37,579 nucleotides of DNA, from positions 1 to 37,579 of the forward strand of contig CAIXGR010000039.1 of NCBI GenBank assembly GCA_903919075.1, given 5' to 3'. This document shows, one piece after another, positions 24,883 through 32,660 of this stretch (positions are counted from its first letter, which is position 1; each line of letters starts with the position of its first letter). The notes below the pieces were generated by a model. The model was given only the letters and a program-made list of their open reading frames with translations. It had not been told where the DNA came from and searched no databases. Position numbers and translations under genes: made by a program. This DNA comes from an uncultured Bacteroidota bacterium (GTDB lineage Bacteria; Bacteroidota; Bacteroidia; Chitinophagales; LD1).

Positions 24883-25680
24883 TTATTTCACCAACAAAGA
24901 ATCAAACTGTGCCCGGCTGCCATTAAACACATCCGCATCGGCATTACTATTAATGCCAAGCAAATCGGCTTTATTAGAATGCTGCCAAAACACCCACCGG
25001 ATGCCCTCATCCGGATCTAACTCCTGCTGGTAATAATTCGAAATCCAAAACGGATACTCTTCAAAGTCATCAGCCAAATAATCTTCAACAAAATTTATGT
25101 TCGAATAAATAATGGGCTTTACCTTATACTGCTCTTCAATTTTATGAAGATATACTTTTAGTGTGGCCACAATTTCATCTTTGCTTTTACCGCGCACCTC
25201 CTCAACATCAACCGCCGGAGGCAGGTCTCCGGCCTGTAACTTTACCGTCGAAGTAAAATTCTTCGCTTGTAGCTCGGGGCTCCTGTCCGGCAAAAAATAG
25301 TGGTAAGCTCCCCGAACAATATGATGGTCTCTGGCATCATCCCAATTCTCATCAAACATTTCATCTTCTATAACCAGGCCCTGTGTTGCTTTAATATATA
25401 CAAACTGAAAGTTAATAGTATCGCCATGTGTATTTACAGCCTGCAACTTTCGCCAGTCAATAACATCCTGAAAGTGCGACACGTCAATACCATGCACTTC
25501 ATATCCATCCGGAAAATCTGAGGGTTTAAAATTCGTTTTGTAATACCGGTGGGTAATGTACCGGTATGCCCTGCGCACATATTTCCTGTTCTGATAAATA
25601 AAGAGAATAAGCACTGCTACTAATATTATTTGCAGCAGCCTTTTTGTCCATAAGAGAGTTTTACTCTTTTGTTTCGCCAT
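24883..25680 (-). CDS. Membrane-anchored GH25 lysozyme-like muramidase
   Basis: A 265-residue glycoside hydrolase family 25 protein, the family that cleaves N-acetylmuramic acid to N-acetylglucosamine bonds in peptidoglycan. An N-terminal anchor helix lies at about 13-29 after a basic start, then the TIM-like domain from about 60. Catalytic positions are present: Asp66 in GIDVSHFQ and the Asp158-x-Glu160 pair in PPAVDVEEV, with FVYIKATQG, RGAYHYF and WISNYY as family landmarks. The enzyme probably acts in the periplasm from the inner membrane. It starts 3 nt after the RidA stop and is followed 18 nt later by the DUF2279 gene. Confidence 0.92.
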   Translation of the reverse strand: MAKQKSKTLLWTKRLLQIILVAVLILFIYQNRKYVRRAYRYITHRYYKTNFKPSDFPDGYEVHGIDVSHFQDVIDWRKLQAVNTHGDTINFQFVYIKATQGLVIEDEMFDENWDDARDHHIVRGAYHYFLPDRSPELQAKNFTSTVKLQAGDLPPAVDVEEVRGKSKDEIVATLKVYLHKIEEQYKVKPIIYSNINFVEDYLADDFEEYPFWISNYYQQELDPDEGIRWVFWQHSNKADLLGINSNADADVFNGSRAQFDSLLVK

Positions 25681-25683
25681 TAA

Positions 25684-26082
25684 TTAAATGGTGGCAATTA
25701 CTTTTAGTTCGATAGCAATAGCAGAAGGAAGCGCATTCACTTCAACAGTAGTACGGCATGGTTGATTCTCTTTAAAATACTCAGCATATATCCGGTTAAA
25801 CGTATGAAAATCTCTTTTCATATCAACCAGAAATACGGTTACGTCTACAATTTTATCCCAGCCACTTCCAGCGGTTTCAAGTGCTGTCCTTACGTTTTTA
25901 AAAACAGAATGCACCTGCTTCTCAAAATCAAAGGTTTTGTAATTGCCAAATTTATCTAACTCAAGCCCGGGTATATTATCTGTACCCGCCTCGCGTGGGC
26001 CCATGCCCGATACGAACAATAAGTTTCCAACCTTTTTTGTGGCCGGATATAATCCCATAGGTTGCGGAAGTTTATCGCTCAT
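25684..26082 (-). CDS. RidA (YjgF/YER057c/UK114) family protein, probable 2-aminomuconate deaminase
   Basis: A 132-residue trimeric-type RidA protein. Family features: LLFVSGMGP, AGSGWDKIVDVTVFLVDM, and the ligand-binding QPCRTTVEV with Arg110, plus Glu125. General RidA proteins hydrolyse enamines and imines; a branch (NbaF/AmnD type) deaminates 2-aminomuconate in 3-hydroxyanthranilate or 2-aminophenol breakdown. The neighbouring AMSDH-like dehydrogenase makes 2-aminomuconate, so that role is likely here, by context and not by a unique motif. An 82-bp gap with a weak hairpin separates it from the dehydrogenase. GH25 starts 3 nt after it. Confidence 0.8.
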   Translation of the reverse strand: MSDKLPQPMGLYPATKKVGNLLFVSGMGPREAGTDNIPGLELDKFGNYKTFDFEKQVHSVFKNVRTALETAGSGWDKIVDVTVFLVDMKRDFHTFNRIYAEYFKENQPCRTTVEVNALPSAIAIELKVIATI

Positions 26083-26147
26083 AGTTTACGGAGTTAATCA
26101 GAAAATTGGGAATACAGGAAATCGGTTAAATATTATTTGAATATAAG

Positions 26148-26166
26148 AAACAGAATTTTTCTGTTT
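26148..26166 (-). other. Weak hairpin overlapping the dehydrogenase stop codon
   Basis: AAACAGAA and TTCTGTTT form a perfect 8-bp, AT-rich inverted repeat with a 3-nt loop. It covers part of the aldehyde dehydrogenase stop codon and the start of the gap to the RidA gene. Only a short interrupted T-run follows, so it is at best a leaky terminator. Confidence 0.35.
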
Positions 26167-27607
26167 AAATTTTAATGCAAACATTTTTTGCTTCCGTAAA
26201 AAACCGCATCGCTTCCCATCCACCTTCGCGGCCTACCCCGGAGGCCTTAACGCCGCCAAAAGGAGTCCTTAAATCGCGCAGCAGCCAACAATTAATCCAT
26301 ACAATGCCAGCTTCAATTTTTTCAGCTACTCGATGTGCTCTGCTTAAATCAGTGGTCCATATAGAAGATGCCAAGCCGTACTTAACCGAGTTAGCCATAG
26401 TCAAAACTTCCTCCTCACTTTCAAAAGGCGTAAGCGTTACTACCGGTCCGAAAATTTCTTCTTGTTGAGTGCGGCATTTATAATCTAAGCCTTCAATAAC
26501 AGTAGGCTCTATAAAATAACCTTCAGCACAACGCCCCTCTATTTTTAATTCTTTACCACCGCACAAAATTTTTCCGCCTTCCTGTTGCGCCAGTTCGATA
26601 TATGACAGAATTTTTTCTTTGTGTTGTTTTGAAACAATGGCGCCCATCATCGATTTTTCATCCTGCGGGTCGCCGGTTTTTAATGTTTTAACGCGGGCAA
26701 CAAATGCTTCTTTAAATTTCTCGTAAATGGATTTCTCAACAAAAACTCTTGAGCCACACAAACAAATTTCGCCCTGGTTAGATAGCGATGCGGTTACCGT
26801 TTGTTTTACTGTTTCATCAAAATCGCAATCGGCAAAAACTATAGTAGGATTTTTGCCACCTAATTCTAACGACAACTTTTTAAACATTGGCGCAGCTGTA
26901 GCTGCAATTTTTTTACCGGTCTCTGTGCCACCGGTAAAAGATATGGCTTTAATTTCAGGATGTTCAATAATTGCTTGTCCTGCTTTACCGCCTAAACCAT
27001 GCACTATATTCAAAACTCCTTTAGGCAAACCGGCTTCAATACAAACTTCTGAAAGCAGATATGCTGTGTAAGGTGTTACCTCGCTTGGCTTAGCAACCAC
27101 GCAGTTACCGGTAGCCAAGGCCGGTGCAATTTTCCAACTAAACAGATATAGGGGGAGGTTCCAGGGAGAAATGCAGCCCACCACCCCAATAGGCTGGCGC
27201 AAAGTATAGTTAACTCCCATTCCCGGCATCTGATGGCTTTCAGAAGCAAAATGCTGAAGCGCCGAAGCATAAAATTTGAAGTTAGAAACGGCGCGTGGAA
27301 TATCAACAGCACGAGCAAGCTTCAAAGTTTTCCCGTTATCTCTTGACTCTGCCGCCACAAACTCATCCATTCTTTTTTCTATGCCGTCAGCAACTTTCAT
27401 CAACAACATCATGCGCTCTTCCAATCCGGTATTGCTCCATGCGGCAAACGCCTTCTTAGCCGCATCAACAGCCAATTGCACATCCTGCGAATCTGAGTCA
27501 GGAATTAATCCATAAACTTTGCCGGTTGCGGGCTCGTAATTGTCGAGATGTTTTTTCGAAACAGCCTCTATCAATTCACCGTTAATGTAGTTTTTAATAG
27601 TTATCAT
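26165..27607 (-). CDS. 2-aminomuconic 6-semialdehyde dehydrogenase (ALDH8A1/AMSDH type)
   Basis: A 480-residue NAD-dependent aldehyde dehydrogenase. Catalytic Glu248 lies in LELGGKNP, nucleophile Cys282 in NQGEICLCGSR, and oxyanion Asn150 in SPWNLP. The NQGEICLC block and the NCWLLRDLRTPFGG segment are strongly like ALDH8A1 and bacterial AMSDH (NbaE). Arg444 sits where AMSDH has its substrate-binding Arg464 (offset 20, as for the Cys). The enzyme would oxidise 2-aminomuconate semialdehyde to 2-aminomuconate. Gene order supports it: a 3-hydroxyanthranilate dioxygenase gene nearby, and a RidA deaminase gene downstream. 2-Hydroxymuconate semialdehyde is an alternative substrate of close relatives. 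Confidence 0.9.
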   Translation of the reverse strand: MITIKNYINGELIEAVSKKHLDNYEPATGKVYGLIPDSDSQDVQLAVDAAKKAFAAWSNTGLEERMMLLMKVADGIEKRMDEFVAAESRDNGKTLKLARAVDIPRAVSNFKFYASALQHFASESHQMPGMGVNYTLRQPIGVVGCISPWNLPLYLFSWKIAPALATGNCVVAKPSEVTPYTAYLLSEVCIEAGLPKGVLNIVHGLGGKAGQAIIEHPEIKAISFTGGTETGKKIAATAAPMFKKLSLELGGKNPTIVFADCDFDETVKQTVTASLSNQGEICLCGSRVFVEKSIYEKFKEAFVARVKTLKTGDPQDEKSMMGAIVSKQHKEKILSYIELAQQEGGKILCGGKELKIEGRCAEGYFIEPTVIEGLDYKCRTQQEEIFGPVVTLTPFESEEEVLTMANSVKYGLASSIWTTDLSRAHRVAEKIEAGIVWINCWLLRDLRTPFGGVKASGVGREGGWEAMRFFTEAKNVCIKI

Positions 27608-27617
27608 ATACTATAAG

Positions 27618-28415
27618 TTATAAGCAGGCAGTTCTTCCACCATCAACCGGTACATTAATGCCGTTAATATACGCCGCCGCGGGGCTTGCTAAAAAAGCCA
27701 CTGCATTTGCAACCTCTTCGGGCTTTCCAAAACGCCTTAGTGGAATTGTCTTCAGCATCTCCTCTTCAATCTTTTCTACCGGTGTGTTTGTTTTCTCGCT
27801 TTTAGTTTTAATCAGGCTATGATGGCGGTCCGTTTCTGTAGCGCCTGGTAAAATATTGTTTACAGTAATTCCAAATTCTCCCAATTCATTAGCCATGGTT
27901 TTGGCCCAGCTTGCCACTGCTGCGCGAATAGTATTACTTACACCAAGATTAGCCAGCGGCTGCTTAACAGATGTTGAGATGACATTAATAATTCTTCCAT
28001 ACCCATCTTTCTTCATCCCCTCCATAAAAAGTTTGGCAAGAATATGATTGCAGATAAGGTGCGATTCGAAAGCAGCAATAAACTCATCTTCCTGCGCATC
28101 TTGTATTTTCCCCGGGTTAGGCCCACCGGTATTATTAACTAATATGTGGTACGTTTTATTGTTCTTTTTAATGTGGCGCTCTACCACGCTTTTTACTTTT
28201 TGTGGCTGGCTGTAATCAACTGCTACATAATCGTGGCGCTGGTCGCCTTTGCCAATAAAACTCAGGTCTATCAGGTTTTGCATTAAGGCCTGTTCATCGC
28301 GCCCCACCAAAGTAACATTTCCGCCAAGCCGCGCCAGCTCAAAGGCTACTGCCTTGCCTATTCCTTTACTGCTTCCGCCTACAAAAGCATTTTTACCGGT
28401 TAAATCGAGATTCAT
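27618..28415 (-). CDS. Atypical short-chain dehydrogenase/reductase lacking catalytic Tyr and Lys
   Basis: A 265-residue SDR-fold protein. The nucleotide-binding start is GGSSKGIGKA (residues 13-22), with NNTGG at 94-98 in place of NNAG, and the C-terminal GGR region is intact. The active site is not: where SDRs have YxxxK, this reads SNTIR, with Ser160 for Tyr and Arg164 for Lys; Ser147 and Asn are present. This matches the divergent, FabG-like SDR subgroup described as lacking the catalytic tetrad. ATG 28415 is preferred over an in-frame TTG four codons upstream. It precedes the AMSDH gene by 10 nt, so a link to 3-hydroxyanthranilate breakdown is likely, but its role is unknown. Confidence 0.88.
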   Translation of the reverse strand: MNLDLTGKNAFVGGSSKGIGKAVAFELARLGGNVTLVGRDEQALMQNLIDLSFIGKGDQRHDYVAVDYSQPQKVKSVVERHIKKNNKTYHILVNNTGGPNPGKIQDAQEDEFIAAFESHLICNHILAKLFMEGMKKDGYGRIINVISTSVKQPLANLGVSNTIRAAVASWAKTMANELGEFGITVNNILPGATETDRHHSLIKTKSEKTNTPVEKIEEEMLKTIPLRRFGKPEEVANAVAFLASPAAAYINGINVPVDGGRTACL

Positions 28416-28526
28416 ATCACATGACAATTAAGAAATTGGAAAAATAAGTAAAAACAGAGTTTCAATCTGTAACTTTACCCCACAAACATAATTTTCTTAT
28501 TGCTGTAATTTTCTTAATTTTCTAAC

Positions 28527-29042
28527 ATGATAACAAGACCTTTAAATTTTAAAAAGTGGATTGACGAGCACCGCCATTTATTAAAGCCCCCTGTAATGAA
28601 CCAGGTAGTATATAAAGGTAACGACGACTTTGTGGTAATGGTAGTAGGCGGTCCCAACAAGCGCAAAGATTTTCACTACAACGAAACTGAAGAGTTTTTC
28701 TACCAGTTAGAAGGCAATATCGTTGTAAAAATTGTAGAGGATGGAAAAGTGGTAGACATGAATATTAACGAAGGCGACATTTTTCTCTTGCCCGCACGCA
28801 CTCCCCACTCTCCCCGCCGCCCCGAAAATTCCATCGGTTTAGTAATGGAAGTAAACCGCCCACAAGGTGTATTAGATGCCTTTCAATGGTATTGCGAAAG
28901 TTGCGGCAATAAGCTGTACGAAGAAAAATTACGTGTTGATGATATAGTAAAAGACCTGCCCGGAGTAATGGAGCGCTTTTATGCTAATAAAGAGTTGCGC
29001 ACTTGCAAAAACTGCGGCACTGTATTAGAACCGCCGCAATAA
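28527..29042 (+). CDS. haaO: 3-hydroxyanthranilate 3,4-dioxygenase
   Basis: A 171-residue cupin enzyme that opens the ring of 3-hydroxyanthranilate to 2-amino-3-carboxymuconate semialdehyde. Catalytic iron ligands are His50, Glu56 and His94 (FHYNETEEFFY and LLPARTPHSPRRPE). Substrate-binding residues Arg46, Arg98 and Glu108 are present. The C-terminal rubredoxin-like iron site of bacterial enzymes is complete: Cys123-x-x-Cys126 and Cys160-x-x-Cys163. The gene diverges from the SDR-AMSDH-RidA run with a 111-bp spacer. Also called nbaC in nitrobenzoate-degrading strains. The product either cyclises to quinolinate (NAD synthesis) or is decarboxylated by ACMSD, whose gene is not here. Confidence 0.96.
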   Translation: MITRPLNFKKWIDEHRHLLKPPVMNQVVYKGNDDFVVMVVGGPNKRKDFHYNETEEFFYQLEGNIVVKIVEDGKVVDMNINEGDIFLLPARTPHSPRRPENSIGLVMEVNRPQGVLDAFQWYCESCGNKLYEEKLRVDDIVKDLPGVMERFYANKELRTCKNCGTVLEPPQ

Positions 29043-29063
29043 CCTTGCCCTTATTACTAAATT

Positions 29064-29102
29064 AAGTCTCTCTCGCCGCGGCGGAGAGATTTAGAGGGGC
29101 TC
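29064..29102. repeat. Palindromic intergenic element between haaO and recQ
   Basis: A GC-rich hairpin: TCTCTC (29069-29074) pairs with GAGAGA (29084-29089), enclosing GCCGCGGC (29075-29082) with a bulged G at 29083. It is flanked by AAG and TTTAGAGGGGC. It abuts the recQ stop codon and lies between convergent genes, so it could act as a transcription terminator in both directions. It resembles short palindromes common between Bacteroidota genes (from memory). Confidence 0.5.
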
Positions 29103-31306
29103 TAATTCGCCAACTCACTCATAAACTTAATCCGCACCAGGTGTATGTCTTCTATCTCCACATTGTCGTTCTTAAATTCTTCGAAAGCCGCTTCTAATGA
29201 ATCGCTGGTTGCGGTTCTGAAATAATCGTAGATGTAGCCAATCAATTCTTCATCTAAAATATTCTTCAGGTAGTAATCTATATTAAGCTTGGTGCCCGAG
29301 TTAACTATCGTTTCTAATTCGTTGATTAAATCCCCCCGCTTCATGTTCAGCATCTTCGATATTTCATCAATCGAAATCCGCTTATCAATAGCCTGAATAA
29401 TGCGCACCTTGTCGCCGCTTTTATTCATTACACTCTTCACCACAAAATCAGTAGGGCGGTCAATTTCATTTTCATCCACATACTTCTTAATCATGTCGGT
29501 AAACTTCTTACCATACCGGTCGGCCTTGCCTTTGCTTACACCGGTAATATTAATTAGTTCATCGGGCGTAATTGGGTATTTGGTAGCCATTTCTTCCAGC
29601 GAAAAATCCTGGAAAATAACGTACGGCGGAAGATTGTTTTGCTTGCCAACCTGTTTACGCAGTTCTTTCAGCATACCTAACATTTCCGGGTCAAGTACTC
29701 CGCGAGAGCTGCTGCCATCGTCTACCGATACTTCCGAACCATCATCTTCATAGTTATGGTTTATCGAAACCTTCATTGCCGTTGGCTTCTTTAAATACTC
29801 ATGCCCCTTCTTGGTAATTTTCAGCACGCCGTATTCTTCAATATCCTTATCAACCAAACCATGTAGCATGGCATGGCGGATAACCGAGTTCCAATGGTGC
29901 TCATCTTTATCGGCACCAATGCCAAACCACTCTGTTTTATCGTATTTAAAGTCAGTAATTTCTTTTGCCTTTTTGCCTATCAATACTTTTACCATATAAG
30001 GCAGGTCATGCTTTTCTTTCAAAGCGGTTACCGCTTTAATTACAATTTTAATATCGTTGGTTACATCTATTTTCTCTTTCGGGTGCTTGCAATTATCGCA
30101 CATCTTATTACAGTCCTTAGCATCAAATGGCTCGCCAAAATAGTGCAACAAAAATTTTCTGCGGCACTCTGCCGATTCAATGTATGCAACAGTTTCATTA
30201 ATCAGTTGAATATTCCGTTCACGCTCTGCCACTGTTTTATCGCGCAATAGTTTTTCAAGTTTCGAAATATCTTTGTACGAAAAATAAACCGCGCATTCGC
30301 CATCCAACCCATCTCTACCGGCACGGCCTGTTTCCTGATAATAATTTTCAAGCGATTTAGGAATGTCGTAATGTATAACGAAACGGATATCCGGCTTATC
30401 TATACCCATGCCGAACGCTATGGTAGCTACAATAACATCCATTTCCTCCATCAAAAATGCATCCTGTGTGTTGGTTCTTACTTTACCATCCAGCCCGGCG
30501 TGGTATGCTCCGGCCTTTATGCCATTTGCGCGCAATACCTTCGACAGGTCATCTGCCGTTTTTCTATTAATAACATACACAATACCCGATTTGCCATTAC
30601 GCTGCTTAATAAACTGAACCATGTTTTTAATGGCAAGCTGCGGTGTTTTTTTAGGGCGTATCTCATAAAACAGATTGGGCCGGTTAAACGACGAAATAAA
30701 TATGTCGGGCTTTTTAAGCAGCAGCGTTTTTACAATATCGCTTTGCACTTTGGGCGTAGCGGTTGCGGTAAGTGCTATAATGGGAAATTTCTGGTCTAAT
30801 GCCTCAATAATCTCGCGTATTCTGCGGTATTCAGGCCTAAAGTCATGCCCCCACTCCGAGATACAGTGTGCTTCGTCTACAGCTATAAAACTAACTTTTA
30901 CCTCTTTAAATAGGTCTACCGTTTCTTGTTTAGTTAAAGTTTCAGGGGCTACGTAAAGCATTTTTGTTTTGCCGCCTCTAATATCCTTTAGCACAACATT
31001 GCGTTCTGTGCGGGTTAAAGATGAATTCAAAAAGTGGGCAATATTATCTCTCGATGAATAGTTTCTAACCAAATCCACCTGATTTTTCATTAAGGCTATA
31101 AGAGGCGAAATAATAATAGCTACGCCCTCGCTCATTATAGCCGGTAATTGATAACACAATGATTTTCCGCCTCCTGTGGGCATAATTACAAAGGTATCCT
31201 TGCCGCTCATCAGCGCTTTAATAATCTTTTCCTGATTGCCTTTAAATGCACTAAAGCCAAAATACTCCTGTAGCGCCTCTTCCAAGGGCAATGTTGCTAT
31301 TTCCAT
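29102..31306 (-). CDS. recQ: ATP-dependent DNA helicase RecQ
   Basis: A 734-residue 3'-5' helicase for recombination and fork repair. Domains: helicase core with Walker A MPTGGGKSLCYQLPA (Lys48) and DEAH motif VDEAHCISEWGHDFRPEY, the second RecA-like half with YQETGRAGRDG (motif VI), zinc-binding domain (C-x-x-K...CNKMCDNCKHP), RQC winged helix, and a C-terminal HRDC-like region. The length, well beyond the 610 residues of E. coli RecQ, is usual for Bacteroidota, whose enzymes carry an extra C-terminal helical part. The gene is convergent with haaO and divergent from the mannose-1-phosphate guanylyltransferase gene. Confidence 0.97.
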   Translation of the reverse strand: MEIATLPLEEALQEYFGFSAFKGNQEKIIKALMSGKDTFVIMPTGGGKSLCYQLPAIMSEGVAIIISPLIALMKNQVDLVRNYSSRDNIAHFLNSSLTRTERNVVLKDIRGGKTKMLYVAPETLTKQETVDLFKEVKVSFIAVDEAHCISEWGHDFRPEYRRIREIIEALDQKFPIIALTATATPKVQSDIVKTLLLKKPDIFISSFNRPNLFYEIRPKKTPQLAIKNMVQFIKQRNGKSGIVYVINRKTADDLSKVLRANGIKAGAYHAGLDGKVRTNTQDAFLMEEMDVIVATIAFGMGIDKPDIRFVIHYDIPKSLENYYQETGRAGRDGLDGECAVYFSYKDISKLEKLLRDKTVAERERNIQLINETVAYIESAECRRKFLLHYFGEPFDAKDCNKMCDNCKHPKEKIDVTNDIKIVIKAVTALKEKHDLPYMVKVLIGKKAKEITDFKYDKTEWFGIGADKDEHHWNSVIRHAMLHGLVDKDIEEYGVLKITKKGHEYLKKPTAMKVSINHNYEDDGSEVSVDDGSSSRGVLDPEMLGMLKELRKQVGKQNNLPPYVIFQDFSLEEMATKYPITPDELINITGVSKGKADRYGKKFTDMIKKYVDENEIDRPTDFVVKSVMNKSGDKVRIIQAIDKRISIDEISKMLNMKRGDLINELETIVNSGTKLNIDYYLKNILDEELIGYIYDYFRTATSDSLEAAFEEFKNDNVEIEDIHLVRIKFMSELAN

Positions 31307-31443
31307 AATAAACGTGTTTAATAATCAATCTGGGTAAACTTTCACTCTAATAGCGTCATTTTTAAATCTTCGTCAATTTACTAAATTTTTCTGATGAAAA
31401 GGCAGCGAATTTACAAACAACTTTTTTTGCGCGTAGGTTTATG

Positions 31444-31451
31444 TATTTTTG
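31444..31451 (+). promoter_or_regulatory. -7 box for the mannose-1-phosphate guanylyltransferase gene
   Basis: TATTTTTG is an exact TAnnTTTG match ending 29 nt before the ATG at 31481. A TTTG lies 14 nt upstream of it, shorter than the usual 19-20 nt spacer. Promoter assignment is likely but the -33 part is uncertain. Confidence 0.4.
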
Positions 31452-31480
31452 CCGCTTTTCGTTAACAAAATTTTTATACG

Positions 31481-32560
31481 ATGAGTAACGTTTATGTGGC
31501 AATTATGGCTGGTGGCATTGGTAGCCGCTTTTGGCCTAAAAGCCGGGCCGCCAAGCCAAAACAGTTTCTCGACATCCTTAATACTGGTAAAACGCTCATA
31601 CAGCTTACTTACGAAAGGTTCCTTGATATTGTTCCGAAAGAAAATATTTATGTGGTTACTGCTGAGGATTACACCAGCTTAGTAAAAGAGCAACTGCCCG
31701 ACATTAAAGACCACCAGATATTAAAAGAACCCGTACGCCGTAATACTGCGCCCTGTATTACTTATGCCTGTCATAAAATTTATACGGCCAACCCCAACGC
31801 CACTATTATTATCTCGCCTGCCGATCATTTAATTCTGCAGCAGGAAAAATTTTCGGGCGTAATAAATAAGTGCATTGATTTTGTAAAAGACAACGGCCTG
31901 CTTGTTACTTTAGGCATTACTCCAACACGTCCGGCTACAGGTTATGGCTATGTTCAGTTTGTTGACGAACATTCGGCTTCTGGGTTTTATAAAGTAAAAA
32001 CTTTTACCGAAAAACCCTCGCTTGAAATTGCTTCCACTTTTTTAAAAAGCGGCGACTTTTTATGGAACTCAGGCATGTTTGTTTGGAAAGCAAAAACAAT
32101 TCTTGAGGCTATCAGAAAATACCTGCCCGAAATTGGCGATGCCTTCCGCGATGGAGAAAACCATTACAACAAACCGTCTGAAGATGCTTTTATTAAAGAA
32201 GCGTATTCGCAATGCACCAATATTTCTATTGATTACGGCGTTATGGAAAAAGCCGATAACGTTTACACCCTTCCTGCCGAGTTTGGATGGAGCGATGTTG
32301 GCTCTTGGGAATCATTATACGAAATTTATAACCACGATTATTTGGGCAATGCTGTTGCGGGAAAAAACGTAAAAATTTACGACTCAGCCAATAACATGAT
32401 TATGGTGCCTAAAGATAAATTAGTTGTATTGCAGGGCCTTCGCGATTATTGTGTGGTTGACACCGGAGACGTTTTATTAATCTGCGAAAAATCGCAGGAG
32501 CAAATGATAAAACAAATTACAGTTGATTTAAAAGTATCGAATCTCGATAAATATCTTTAA
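31481..32560 (+). CDS. manC: Mannose-1-phosphate guanylyltransferase
   Basis: A 359-residue nucleotidyltransferase making GDP-mannose from mannose-1-phosphate and GTP, for surface polysaccharides and glycosylation. The GDP-mannose pyrophosphorylase signature is seen: GGIGSRFWPKSRAAKPKQFL, with the G-x-G-x-R and the Lys, plus TRPATGYGYV, TEKPS and the sugar-binding FLWNSGMFVW. There is a C-terminal beta-helix part, but no phosphomannose isomerase domain as in bifunctional enzymes (about 480 residues). A short AT-rich region with a large imperfect hairpin follows, then the aminotransferase gene. ManC-type activity is well supported; the pathway using GDP-mannose is not visible in the window. 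Confidence 0.93.
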   Translation: MSNVYVAIMAGGIGSRFWPKSRAAKPKQFLDILNTGKTLIQLTYERFLDIVPKENIYVVTAEDYTSLVKEQLPDIKDHQILKEPVRRNTAPCITYACHKIYTANPNATIIISPADHLILQQEKFSGVINKCIDFVKDNGLLVTLGITPTRPATGYGYVQFVDEHSASGFYKVKTFTEKPSLEIASTFLKSGDFLWNSGMFVWKAKTILEAIRKYLPEIGDAFRDGENHYNKPSEDAFIKEAYSQCTNISIDYGVMEKADNVYTLPAEFGWSDVGSWESLYEIYNHDYLGNAVAGKNVKIYDSANNMIMVPKDKLVVLQGLRDYCVVDTGDVLLICEKSQEQMIKQITVDLKVSNLDKYL

Positions 32561-32572
32561 ATGCCAATGAGT

Positions 32573-32654
32573 AAATTTGAAAATTCGGAAATGAGTAAAT
32601 GAATACAAGTTTTCATTTCATTTTCAAATTTTCGAATTTCCAAATTTTCAAATT
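32573..32654. repeat. AT-rich imperfect hairpin/short repeat element
   Basis: A tract of repeated AAATTTGAAAA-like units: left arm 32573-32603, right arm 32611-32654, in reverse complement with gaps. It lies between manC and the aminotransferase start (32661). Such AT-rich units are common in Bacteroidota intergenic DNA (from memory). It could fold as a hairpin in mRNA or act as a terminator. Confidence 0.5.
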
Positions 32655-32660
32655 AATCTA

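Noticed and set aside
30371-30799. 142-codon plus-strand open frame inside recQ
   Set aside because: Shadow of the recQ helicase motifs on the other strand; no start context or protein-like composition.
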